Source of the DNA: Actinoplanes xinjiangensis
Lineage (GTDB): Bacteria > Actinomycetota > Actinomycetes > Mycobacteriales > Micromonosporaceae
DNA: 64,000 nt
Direction of reading: 5' to 3'
NCBI RefSeq assembly: GCF_003148685.1
Contig: NZ_QGGR01000031.1
Span: 1 to 64,000 of the forward strand
Part shown: positions 1-7,579 of the stretch, piece by piece
How the letters are laid out: the number at the start of each line of letters is the position of its first letter
Numbering within the stretch: the stretch's first letter is position 1
Made by a program: the position numbers and the translations under genes
The notes under the pieces: model-generated
What the model was told of the DNA's origin: nothing
The model's input: the letters and a program-made list of their open reading frames with translations, nothing else
Databases searched by the model: none

Positions 1-27
1 GGCGGGCGGTGCGGGGGTTCGGTGGCG

Positions 28-197
28 TCAGCCGATGCCGTAGCCGGTCGTCGTCTGACGGTCGTCCCACACCCGGGTGATCGCGTTGACGACCGTCACG
101 GATCTCGTCGTCGGGGCGCAGATGGGCCTTCAGCAGATCGCTGCGGGCGACGACACCGAGCAGACGCCATCACGTCGTCGACCGTCCAGAGTCGCAT
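28..197 (-). pseudogene. Decayed CBS-domain protein (remnant)
   Basis: The minus strand starts with a good ribosome binding site (GAGGAGG) and ATG at 197. The first codons read MRLWTVDDVMAS, the usual opening of an actinobacterial CBS-domain protein. Within about 12 codons the frame breaks: shifted by one base it reads LGVVARSDLLKAHLRP, which normally ends a CBS pair, and after another one-base shift it reads TVVNAITRVWDDRQ and stops at 28-30. The middle of the domain, over 80 residues in relatives, is missing. I infer internal deletion plus frame loss, leaving both ends of a stress-type CBS gene. It lies downstream of the hibernation factor on the same strand, a common pairing. The fragment identities are read by eye. 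Confidence 0.6.
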
Positions 198-349
198 CAC
201 AGCCCTCCTCGTCGTCTCTCACGCCGGAACTCGACAGACCGGCCGGGCAGGCGAGACTCGGCGACCTGCCATCCGGCCGCCCGGTGAACGGGGCGGCGAC
301 GCCCGGCGCCGGCCGGGCGGCGCCTTCCCTGACCGGGCCAGGCGGCCCG

Positions 350-676
350 TCACGCCGGCCTGGGGCGTGGGCCATGGGTGGGGCGGCGACGGAGGTGCCG
401 CAACCGCGACCGCAGACGTTCCTGCACGAGATCGATCGCCTCCTGCATCGTCGAACCGACGGCGTGCACGTGAACGCCGACGCCGTTGACGTCCGCCTGG
501 ACGTCGACACGGTGACCGGGTGCGGCTGCGTCCAGCGTCAGCCGGACACGCAGCACCGGCGCCGACGCGTGCTGCACCGCTGCGGTGATCTTCTCCCGGG
601 CGTACTCTCGGGCCTCCGGCGTGACGCCACCGTGAGTGTGCACCTGCGGCTCGATGACCAGATCGCTGACGGTCAT
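350..676 (-). CDS. HPF/RaiA-like ribosome-associated protein, short form
   Basis: The 108-residue product resembles ribosome hibernation promoting factor / RaiA, which binds the 30S subunit and silences ribosomes in stationary phase or stress. The alternating pattern VLRVRLTLDAAAPGHRVDVQADVNG followed by the helix TMQEAIDLVQERL fits the beta-alpha-beta-beta-beta-alpha fold. The start at 676 is set by GAGGAGG six bases upstream; longer readings extend into the kinase gene and lack this site. Typical actinobacterial long HPF is over 200 residues with a C-terminal dimerisation domain. This one ends in an Arg/Pro-rich tail (RPTHGPRPRPA), so it is the short form. It is followed by a CBS-protein remnant. 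Confidence 0.72.
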   Translation of the reverse strand: MTVSDLVIEPQVHTHGGVTPEAREYAREKITAAVQHASAPVLRVRLTLDAAAPGHRVDVQADVNGVGVHVHAVGSTMQEAIDLVQERLRSRLRHLRRRPTHGPRPRPA

Positions 677-801
677 GGTCGCCTCCTCGAGGTCGTCGTC
701 CGTTCTGTTCGACGGGCGCATCCCTACGATGATCCGATGCCACTTCGCCTGGTAGGGCCGTTCGACCCGGCCGGCGGTTCTGCCCCGGCGAGCGGCTCCG
801 G

Positions 802-1389
802 TCAAGGGTTCCCGGGTTCTCCCGCCTTTTCCTGGCAGCGACGGCAACGCGTGGGGCACGGGGTCAGAGCGGCCCGGGCGGCCAGCCCACTGCCGTGCAG
901 GACGGTGGTCACCGCCTCGTCCAGGCCGGCTGACTCCGGGATGACGACTTCGCCGGGGATGCCGAGCAGGTCCCGTTCGGTGTACCAGTCGTGCATGGTC
1001 TCCGCGGTCACCGGGATCGGCTCGGCGCGGTTCCGGTGGCGCCGCAGGGTCTCCTCGAAGGAGACGTCCAGGTAGTGGCAGCTCACCGGACCGGGATGGG
1101 ACTCGATGAGGTGCCGCAGGTGGGTGGCGTACTCGCGGGTGTGCAGGATGCCTTCGAGGATCACGTGGTATCCGGCTTCCAGGGCCGCTCTCGCCGTGCC
1201 GGTGAGGAAGGCGGGTGCCACCGCGTCGTCGCCGAGGCCGCCGTGTTCGCGCAGCAGGACCCGTCTCAGGTGATCCTGTTCGATGAGGGCGCAACCGCGT
1301 CCGTACCGGCGGCGGACCTCTCTGGCGGTGGTGGTCTTTCCGCTGCCGGAGTTGCCGCGCACGATGATCAGGGTGGGCGGCTCAGACAT
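802..1389 (-). CDS. AAA-family P-loop kinase (zeta/Chloramphenicol-phosphotransferase-like)
   Basis: This is a 195-residue small-molecule or nucleotide kinase of the P-loop class. Residues 9-19 contain the Walker A motif GNSGSGKTT. A DH pair near residue 40 (IEQDHLRR) and the helix-capping sequence FEETLRRHRNR (lid region) match kinases such as zeta toxins and YbbK-like AAA_33 proteins. The C-terminus has an unusual Cys cluster (CPTRCRRCQEK) that could bind metal. It overlaps the end of the upstream MFS gene by eight bases (ATGTCTGA), so the two are translationally coupled. The substrate cannot be read from the sequence; an antibiotic or sugar kinase paired with an exporter is one possibility (inference). 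Confidence 0.75.
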   Translation of the reverse strand: MSEPPTLIIVRGNSGSGKTTTAREVRRRYGRGCALIEQDHLRRVLLREHGGLGDDAVAPAFLTGTARAALEAGYHVILEGILHTREYATHLRHLIESHPGPVSCHYLDVSFEETLRRHRNRAEPIPVTAETMHDWYTERDLLGIPGEVVIPESAGLDEAVTTVLHGSGLAARAALTPCPTRCRRCQEKAGEPGNP

Positions 1390-2506
1390 GGGCCTTCTCG
1401 GGCGAGCGCACGGAAGCCGTGGCGAAGGCCGCCCCGCCGATCGCGGCCACCGCGCCGCAGAGGATCAGGGTCGTGCGGTAGCCGAAGTGTTCCACTGCCA
1501 CACCGGACAGGATGCCGGAGATCAGCAGGCCGGTGGTGGAGGCGTTGGCGAACAGTGTGGTGGCACGGCCGGTCGCGGGGGCGAGGTGGTCCTGGAAGTA
1601 GCGGATGCCGGCTGTCGCGACGATCGCGATCGCGATGCCCCGGAGGACCTGTCCGGCCAGCAGCAGCGGCATACCGGTGGCCGCGACGGTCACCAGGTGG
1701 TAGGCGGCGAAGGTCGCGAAACCGGTCAGCATCAGGGTTCGCTGGCCGATTCTCGCGGGTAGTGCGGCCAGGCCCAGCGTGGTCACCACCTCCACGACGG
1801 CGCAGACGCTGAAGAGGACACCCATGGACGCGGCCGGCTGGTGCAGGCCCCGGGTGACGAACAGCGACAGGGCCAGTCCGCCGGCGAACATCGCGGTGAA
1901 GAACAGGGTGACACTCACCGTCAGCAGGACGGGTGTCTCGCCGGGGGCCGTGGCGGTGGTGGCGGCGGGCACCGGATCCGGCCGGGGCACCGCCAGCACG
2001 GTCAGGGCGGCGATCAGGTACGCCGCGGACGCCGTCCACATCAGCCAGGAGTAGCCGCCCCGGGACAGCACCAGCGCGCCGGCCAGCGGGCCCACCGCCC
2101 ACGCCGTCGACCACGCCGCGCGCAGCAGTGGTGTCGATCGGCCCTCGCCCAGCACCGCCCGGCTCAGCGCGAACAGCTGCGGAAACGCCGCACTGACCGC
2201 CCCGAAGACCGTCGCCGCCATCAGGAGCAGCAGCGGGAAACTCGTCACCCGGGGCAGCACCAGATAACCGGCGGCGCCCAGCAGCATCACCGCGATCGCG
2301 TACGTACGGGACGGGCGGCGGTCGAACAGGCGGCCGAGCGTCCAGCTGATCGTGATCCCGCCCAGCGCGAACGCCGAGATCCACACGCCGAGCTGCAACG
2401 GGGACATCCCGACCACGTCGGCGCCGAACAGGACCACATAGGAGTTGACCATCGAGTCCGCGAACCCGAACAACAGGATCGCGGACGCCAGCGTCATCAG
2501 GGGCAC
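1382..2506 (-). CDS. MFS transporter
   Basis: A major facilitator superfamily permease of about 374 residues with roughly 11-12 hydrophobic segments. The region after TM2 (GRLFDRRPSRTYAIAV) fits the conserved loop 2-3 of MFS drug/metabolite exporters. The reading frame stays open upstream into the FAD/Fe-S gene, but that part is Arg/Ser/Pro-rich shadow sequence. The real N-terminus should be near the hydrophobic stretch beginning LVPLMTLASAILLFG, so I used GTG at 2506; ATG at 2497 is an equal alternative and neither has a strong ribosome binding site. The stop lies 163 bases into a tight run with the kinase gene, which overlaps by eight bases. The substrate is unknown. Confidence 0.8.
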   Translation of the reverse strand: MPLMTLASAILLFGFADSMVNSYVVLFGADVVGMSPLQLGVWISAFALGGITISWTLGRLFDRRPSRTYAIAVMLLGAAGYLVLPRVTSFPLLLLMAATVFGAVSAAFPQLFALSRAVLGEGRSTPLLRAAWSTAWAVGPLAGALVLSRGGYSWLMWTASAAYLIAALTVLAVPRPDPVPAATTATAPGETPVLLTVSVTLFFTAMFAGGLALSLFVTRGLHQPAASMGVLFSVCAVVEVVTTLGLAALPARIGQRTLMLTGFATFAAYHLVTVAATGMPLLLAGQVLRGIAIAIVATAGIRYFQDHLAPATGRATTLFANASTTGLLISGILSGVAVEHFGYRTTLILCGAVAAIGGAAFATASVRSPEKAHV

Positions 2507-2546
2507 GAGAACTTCGTACCGGTCGGAGGCCGGAACCGCGCGCGAA

Positions 2547-5351
2547 TTATCTCCCGGCGCCGGCGGTCCGGGAGCGCGCGTGGATCCGCTCCTGGAGGAG
2601 CTGGACGAGGTGGACACCGGAGACACCGGCCAGATCGTCGGCCTGGGTGCGGCAGGAGAAGCCGTCGGCGAGCAGCACGTCGCCCTCCTCTGCCTGCGCC
2701 AGGGCCGGCAGGAGCTGCTGCTCGGCCACCTGCACGGACACCTCGTAGTGGCCACGTTCGACGCCGAAGTTGCCGGCCAGGCCGCAGCAGCCGCCCAGCC
2801 GCTTGACGGTCGCGCCGGCCTGCTTGAGCAGTTTCGCGTCCGCGTCCCAGCCCATCACGGCGTGGTGATGGCAGTGCGGCTGGGCGATCACCCGTACCCC
2901 CTGGAGGTCGGGAGGGGTGTAACCGGGGGTGGCGGCGAGCAGCTCGGCCACCGTCATGGTCGCCGCGGCGACCGCCCGGGCGGCCTCGTTGTCGACCAGT
3001 TCGACGGCGTCCTGGCGCAGCACGCCGGTGCACGACGGCTCCAGGCCGACGATCGGGATGCCCTGCTTCGCGGCCTCGTGCAGCTCGGCGACGGTGCCGC
3101 CGAGGATGCGGCGGGCCGCGTCGAGCTGGCCGGTGGAGATCCAGGTCAGCCCGCAGCAGGCCTTGCGGCTGGCGACCCGCGGCGCATAACCGGCGTCGAC
3201 CAGCACGTCCACGGCGGCGCGGGCGATCTCCGGCGAGAAGTGGTCGGTGAAACTGTCCACGAACAGAACCACCGGTTTGCCGGTCTGCACCGGCTTGAAC
3301 GACGACCGGAACGTCTTCGGCGCGAAGGCGGGGATGGTGCGGCGCTTGTCGACCCCGGCGATCCACAGCGCGATGCCCTTGATGCCGGGCAGGCTGGTGG
3401 CCAGGTTGGCGAGCGCGGGCATCTTCGAGGCGAGCCGGGACCAGCGCGGCAGCCAGCCCAGCGAGTAATGCGACCGCGGCCGCACCCGCCCCTTGAAACT
3501 CTGGTGCAGAACCTCGGACTTGTAGGCCGCCATGTCGATCCCGGTCGGGCAGTCCGACGCACATCCCTTGCACGACAGACAGAGATCCAGCGCATCGTGT
3601 ACGGCCTCCGCGCGCCAGTCCGGAGCGAGATCACCGTCGAGCATCTCCTGGAGCACGCGGGCGCGCCCCCGGGTGGAGTCCTTCTCGTTCTTCGTGGCCA
3701 GGAAGGACGGGCACATCACCCCGCCGAGGACCCGGGTGTCGACGCGGCACTTGCCGACGCCGGTGCACCGGTGCACGGCCTGGTTGAAGTCGCCGCCGTC
3801 GTGGTGGTAGGCGAGCGCCAGCGGCACCGTGACCTTGCGTGCCTGCGAGACGCGGATGTTGGCGTCGACCGGGTCCGGGTCGACGAGGTTGCCCGGGTTC
3901 AGCAGGTTCCTCGGGTCGAAGACGCCCTTGATCTGCCGGAACAGGCCCATCGCCTCGGGTGAGTACATCCGGGAGAGCAACTCGGAGCGGGCCCGGCCGT
4001 CGCCGTGTTCGCCGGAGAGCGATCCGCCGTAGCTGACGACCAGGTCGGCGGCGTCCTCCAGGAAGGACCGGAACAGCGCCGGGCCGTTCGGCTTGTCCAG
4101 CGGGAAGTCCAGTCGCACGTGGACACAGCCGTCGCCGAGGTGCCCGTACGGCATGACGCTGAGCCCGTGCCGGCCGCACAGGGCGTCGAAGTCGCGCAGG
4201 TAGGAACCGATCCGTGCGGGCGGGACCGCGGCGTCCTCCCAGCCGGCGTGCGCGGGCAGACCGCTCGGGGCCCGTCCGGCCAGGCCGGCGCCGTCCTCAC
4301 GGATCTTCCACAGCGGAGCGGCCTCGGCGGTGTCCTCGACGATCCGGTGGTCGACCGCCTCGGCGACCTTGACGAGCCGGCCGACCCGGTCGCGGACCTC
4401 GTCGGGGTCGTCGCCGGCGATCTCCACCATCAGCCAGGCCGCGCCGCCGGGCAGGGGCGGCACCGCGCCGGGACCCCGGCGCGAGCGGACCAGGTCACAG
4501 ATCCGGTGGTCGAGGCCCTCGCAGGCGGTCGGGCTGAACTCCAGGATCTGCGGGATGACGTCGCCGGCGGTGCCGAAGTCGGGGTAGCCCAGCACGACCA
4601 GCGTCCGGTGGGCCGGGTCGGCGACCAGACGTACCGTCGCCTCGGTGATCACCGCGAGGGTGCCCTCGCTGCCGACCAGGAATTCGGTGAGGTTGAAACC
4701 GTTCTCCGGCAGCAGGTGCTCGACGGCGTAGCCGGAGACCTGGCGGCCGAAGGTCGCGAACTCGGTCCGCCCGATCGCCAGGTTGGCGCCGATGACGTCG
4801 CGCAGCCGGTCCACGCTCTTGGACGTGGACAGTTCCTCGCCGTCGATCGTGTACGCCGTGAGGGCGAGCGTGTTGTCCGAGGTCCGGCCGTAACCAAGGG
4901 TGCGCGACCCGCACGAGTTGTTGCCGATCATGCCGCCGATGGTGCAGCGGGTGTGTGTCGACGGGTCCGGCCCGAACCGCAGCCCGAACGGCTTGGCGGC
5001 CGCCTGGAGCGTGGCCTGGACCGTGCCGGCCTGCACCCGTGCCGTCCGGGCGTCGCCGTCAACCTCCAGCACCCTGTTCATGTGGCGGCTGAAGTCGAGG
5101 ATGATGCCCGGGCCGATCGCGTTGCCGGCCACGCTGGTGCCGGCGCCGCGGGCGGTGACCGGCACCCCGGTCTCCCGGCTGACGGCCAGGGTCGCCAGGA
5201 CGTCGTCGTCGTGCCGCGGGCGGACGATCAGCTGCGGCACGATCCGGTAGAGGGAGGCGTCACTCGCATACGCCGACCGGTGCGCCGCATCGGTGAGGAC
5301 ATCGGTGACGCCCGCCCGGTGCAGCAGGGCGGCGAGGTCGGCACTTGTCAC
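2547..5351 (-). CDS. FAD-binding and Fe-S-binding oxidoreductase (D-lactate / D-2-hydroxyglutarate dehydrogenase-like)
   Basis: A 934-residue fusion of a GlcD-like flavoprotein and a GlcF-like iron-sulfur protein. Residues about 35-180 hold the PCMH FAD domain (RPRHDDDVLATLAV, then ARGAGTSVAGNAIGPGI). The FAD-oxidase C-terminal domain follows, with the HGDGR signature (SGEHGDGRARSELL). The second half has the 4Fe-4S motif CLSCKGCASDCPTG and two CCG-type segments (KACCGLTWISTG and LGGCCGLAGNFG). It resembles E. coli YdiJ and actinobacterial D-lactate dehydrogenases, which pass electrons from 2-hydroxy acids to quinones at the membrane. The start is GTG at 5351, preceded by GGAG; sequence upstream is a basic shadow extension. 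It probably leads the MFS/kinase gene run. Confidence 0.88.
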   Translation of the reverse strand: MTSADLAALLHRAGVTDVLTDAAHRSAYASDASLYRIVPQLIVRPRHDDDVLATLAVSRETGVPVTARGAGTSVAGNAIGPGIILDFSRHMNRVLEVDGDARTARVQAGTVQATLQAAAKPFGLRFGPDPSTHTRCTIGGMIGNNSCGSRTLGYGRTSDNTLALTAYTIDGEELSTSKSVDRLRDVIGANLAIGRTEFATFGRQVSGYAVEHLLPENGFNLTEFLVGSEGTLAVITEATVRLVADPAHRTLVVLGYPDFGTAGDVIPQILEFSPTACEGLDHRICDLVRSRRGPGAVPPLPGGAAWLMVEIAGDDPDEVRDRVGRLVKVAEAVDHRIVEDTAEAAPLWKIREDGAGLAGRAPSGLPAHAGWEDAAVPPARIGSYLRDFDALCGRHGLSVMPYGHLGDGCVHVRLDFPLDKPNGPALFRSFLEDAADLVVSYGGSLSGEHGDGRARSELLSRMYSPEAMGLFRQIKGVFDPRNLLNPGNLVDPDPVDANIRVSQARKVTVPLALAYHHDGGDFNQAVHRCTGVGKCRVDTRVLGGVMCPSFLATKNEKDSTRGRARVLQEMLDGDLAPDWRAEAVHDALDLCLSCKGCASDCPTGIDMAAYKSEVLHQSFKGRVRPRSHYSLGWLPRWSRLASKMPALANLATSLPGIKGIALWIAGVDKRRTIPAFAPKTFRSSFKPVQTGKPVVLFVDSFTDHFSPEIARAAVDVLVDAGYAPRVASRKACCGLTWISTGQLDAARRILGGTVAELHEAAKQGIPIVGLEPSCTGVLRQDAVELVDNEAARAVAAATMTVAELLAATPGYTPPDLQGVRVIAQPHCHHHAVMGWDADAKLLKQAGATVKRLGGCCGLAGNFGVERGHYEVSVQVAEQQLLPALAQAEEGDVLLADGFSCRTQADDLAGVSGVHLVQLLQERIHARSRTAGAGR

Positions 5352-5504
5352 GCAGATCTCCAAGGCTGTCTTGGGGCTGGTCCGCCTTGGGCAGCGTGCG
5401 GCGGTGAACCTGCTTCGGGACGTCGCCGCCATGGTAGTCGCCGCTGATTCAGCCCCTGCGCAGCGCCGGTTTCGCTGTGAGATCGGTAATCACCGCGGCC
5501 CCTG

Positions 5505-5533
5505 TTGGCAACTCGACAAAAGGGCGATAACCT
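5505..5533 (+). promoter_or_regulatory. Candidate sigma-70-type promoter
   Basis: TTGGCA at 5505-5510 and TAACCT at 5528-5533 are separated by 17 bases, fitting a housekeeping -35/-10 pair (actinobacterial -10: TANNNT). The position is about 55 bases ahead of the GTG at 5589 in the gap between two divergent genes. Confidence 0.4.
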
Positions 5534-5588
5534 CCTGCCCGTACGTTCCACAGAAGATCAGTTTCACCAGCGCCGCAAGGAGACGCGT

Positions 5589-6680
5589 GTGGGGCGGAAT
5601 GAGTCTCCCTCGGGCGAGGACCAGCGTCCTCCCGCGCTGCGTGTCGGCGGGTATGTGACGAGTCGCCGGGCGCCCCGGCACCGCGCCCCGGAGCAGGCCG
5701 AGCCGGGTGAACGGCTGCCGAACATCGCCGACTACTGGCCGGACGCGCCGCACCGGTTGCGCGCCCCGTGGGAGGCGTTCCTGCCGGTGCCGCCCCATGC
5801 CGAGTCGTCGGTGGCGGTGGAGCCGGAGGGCGGCCGGTCCGGATCGCCGGGTCGCCGGCTGCCGATCGTGCTGACCGGCGTGCTGGCCCTCTCGGTGGTG
5901 GCCGGGACGATGCTGCTGGCCCGTCCGCTCGCCGAGTCGGAGATCCGGCAGCAGCGGGCCGCGCTGCCGCCGTCGGTCATCGCGATCGAGCCGCAGATCA
6001 CGGTCGCGCCGATGCCGCCGCCGTTACTGCTCTCCCCCACCGCACCCCCGTCGGCCTCGGCCACCCCCACCACCCCGGCCGTCGAGTCGGCCCGACTGGA
6101 GTTCGTCACCGGCGTCACCGACCTGTCGGTGCGCATCGCCGACCTCGGTGGCCGGCCGTTCGAGGTGACCGCCCCGGACGGGTCGGCGGTCGACGCCACC
6201 ACCTCGTTCACCGGCGGTGTGCTGCGCATCGAGATCGACCCGGGCGGGTCGAGCGGCGCGGTCGAGGTCCGGCTCAGCGACCGCATCGTCTGGGGTCTCC
6301 AGCTGGCGGCCGGGGTGAAATCGGCCCGGTTCGACACCACGGCGGGCACGGTGAGCCGGATCGACCTGGACGGCGGAGCGGAGAGCATCAGCCTGGTCCT
6401 GGGCCGGCTGTCCGGTGTCGTGCCGATCCGGATGACCGGCGGCGTGAGCAACTGGCGGATCTGGACCGACGGCCGGCTCCCGGCGCGCGTCACCGTGGGC
6501 GACGGCGCCGGGAACGTGATCCTGTACGGCGACGAGCACGGCGGCAGCGGCCCCGGCACGGTCATCCGGTCGGGTGACCTGGGCGACGGCCCCGGCCTGG
6601 ACGTCGACGCCGCCGGCGGCATGGGCTCTCTCGAGATCAGCTCGACGGACCAGTCGGGCCGGGGCCGCACCCGCCGCTGA
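5589..6680 (+). CDS. Membrane-anchored protein of unknown function
   Basis: I do not recognise a family. The 363-residue product has a charged Pro-rich cytoplasmic N-terminus of about 90 residues, one transmembrane helix (LPIVLTGVLALSVVAGTMLLA, near residues 93-113), a Pro/Ser/Thr-rich stalk (MPPPLLLSPTAPPSASATPT), and an extracellular domain of about 200 residues rich in short beta strands (repeated Gly-Asp-Gly and hydrophobic alternation). The profile resembles a beta-helix or adhesin-like ectodomain. The start is GTG at 5589, preceded by AAGGAG at 5577-5582; an in-frame ATG upstream lacks a site. Its 3' end overlaps the convergent ArsR gene by 44 bases. Confidence 0.7.
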   Translation: MGRNESPSGEDQRPPALRVGGYVTSRRAPRHRAPEQAEPGERLPNIADYWPDAPHRLRAPWEAFLPVPPHAESSVAVEPEGGRSGSPGRRLPIVLTGVLALSVVAGTMLLARPLAESEIRQQRAALPPSVIAIEPQITVAPMPPPLLLSPTAPPSASATPTTPAVESARLEFVTGVTDLSVRIADLGGRPFEVTAPDGSAVDATTSFTGGVLRIEIDPGGSSGAVEVRLSDRIVWGLQLAAGVKSARFDTTAGTVSRIDLDGGAESISLVLGRLSGVVPIRMTGGVSNWRIWTDGRLPARVTVGDGAGNVILYGDEHGGSGPGTVIRSGDLGDGPGLDVDAAGGMGSLEISSTDQSGRGRTRR

Positions 6681-7017
6681 CCACCCCCGGTCCCTCCTGG
6701 GCGATCGCCTCGGCGATGCGCTTGATGCGCTGCAGACGGGCGTCCCAGGCGGCGCCGACCGACGACAGCTGGGCCACCGCGCGGGCCAGCTGGGCGTCGT
6801 CGACCCGGTATCGCCGCTCCCGGCCGGCCGGCGTCCCGCGCACCAGACCGGCCCGTTCCAGGACGACCAGGTGTTTGGCCACGCCCTGCCGGGTCACCGA
6901 CAGTCGTTGACCGAGCGTGGTGGCGGTGCCGTGCCCGTCGGTCAGCAACAGGTCGAGCATCCGCCGCCGGGTCGGGTCCCCGATCGCCGACCAGAGATCG
7001 TCGTCGACCGCGTTCAC
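6637..7017 (-). CDS. ArsR-family winged-helix regulator
   Basis: A 126-residue metal-independent ArsR/HTH_20 type repressor. The opening DDLWSAIGDPTRRRMLDLLL, the helix-turn-helix TTLGQRLSVTRQGVAKHL and the wing RERRYRVDDAQL are classic. No metal-binding Cys pair is visible in the alpha-3 helix. It starts at GTG 7017 inside the stop of the SRPBCC gene (GTGA overlap), so it is the second gene of the operon. ArsR proteins paired with SRPBCC (AHSA1-like) proteins normally repress their own operon, and two identical palindromes lie upstream. The last 20 residues are Gly/Pro-rich and antisense to the 3' end of the neighbouring membrane protein gene. Confidence 0.88.
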   Translation of the reverse strand: MNAVDDDLWSAIGDPTRRRMLDLLLTDGHGTATTLGQRLSVTRQGVAKHLVVLERAGLVRGTPAGRERRYRVDDAQLARAVAQLSSVGAAWDARLQRIKRIAEAIAQEGPGVVSGGCGPGPTGPSS

Positions 7018-7472
7018 GGCCGGGTGTTCACTTCCGCCCGCAGCGTGCCGGCGTAGGGCGCCAGCCGCGGCAGGAAGAAGTCCCAGCCGCTGACGTGGTC
7101 GCGCCAGGCCTCCTCGGCGACGGCTTCGCTCCAGCCGCGCTCCCGGAAACCGGTCTCGCTCATCCGCAGCAGCGTCCCGTCCCCCTGGGGCGTCAGGTCG
7201 AACGCGACCAGGAACGAGTTGCCCTGTGCGGCGGCCTCGCCCTCCGGGTGGGTCCACCGGAACGCGAACGACCGGTGCGGCCGCACGTCGACGACGGTGA
7301 ACGTCTCGGACTTCTCCCCGAACGAGATCCGGCCCGCCGCCCCGGGCACGAGCGAGTAGTCGGCCTCGTCGGGCCACCACCGCTGGACGTGCTCGGGACG
7401 GCTCACCACGTCGAAGACGATCTCGGGTGACGCGTCGACGTAGATCTCGCGCTCGATGCTTCCGTACTCCAT
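7014..7472 (-). CDS. SRPBCC (AHSA1-like) domain protein
   Basis: A 152-residue START/Bet v1-fold protein of the AHSA1 type. It opens with IEREIYVDASPEIVFDVVSRPEHVQRWW and continues with RPHRSFAFRWTHP and LLRMSETGFRERGW, the standard strand-helix pattern around a hydrophobic ligand cavity. The start at ATG 7472 follows GGGAGG at a good distance. It is transcribed ahead of the ArsR repressor gene and overlaps it by four bases. Such pairs are widespread in actinobacteria and the ligand is usually unknown. The operator copy at 7484-7498 sits directly before the ribosome binding site, so repressor binding would block transcription close to the start. Confidence 0.85.
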   Translation of the reverse strand: MEYGSIEREIYVDASPEIVFDVVSRPEHVQRWWPDEADYSLVPGAAGRISFGEKSETFTVVDVRPHRSFAFRWTHPEGEAAAQGNSFLVAFDLTPQGDGTLLRMSETGFRERGWSEAVAEEAWRDHVSGWDFFLPRLAPYAGTLRAEVNTRP

Positions 7473-7483
7473 CTCAACCTCCC

Positions 7484-7498
7484 GCAACCTTTGGTTGC
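7484..7498. promoter_or_regulatory. Operator copy 1 of ArsR/SRPBCC operon
   Basis: Palindrome GCAACCTTTGGTTGC (six-base arms, three-base centre), immediately upstream of the SRPBCC ribosome binding site. An identical copy lies 46 bases further upstream. The site is read directly; its assignment to the adjacent ArsR protein is inference. Confidence 0.7.
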
Positions 7499-7529
7499 GT
7501 ATGACTTTACGCCGCACCCAGGAGAATGC

Positions 7530-7544
7530 GCAACCTTTGGTTGC
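7530..7544. promoter_or_regulatory. Operator copy 2 of ArsR/SRPBCC operon
   Basis: Exact second copy of GCAACCTTTGGTTGC, 46 bases from the first. The two sites bracket the likely promoter, which fits cooperative repression or a small loop. Confidence 0.68.
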
Positions 7545-7579
7545 TTATGGAGAACGGCGCCCCGGCGGCCCTCCCCCTC

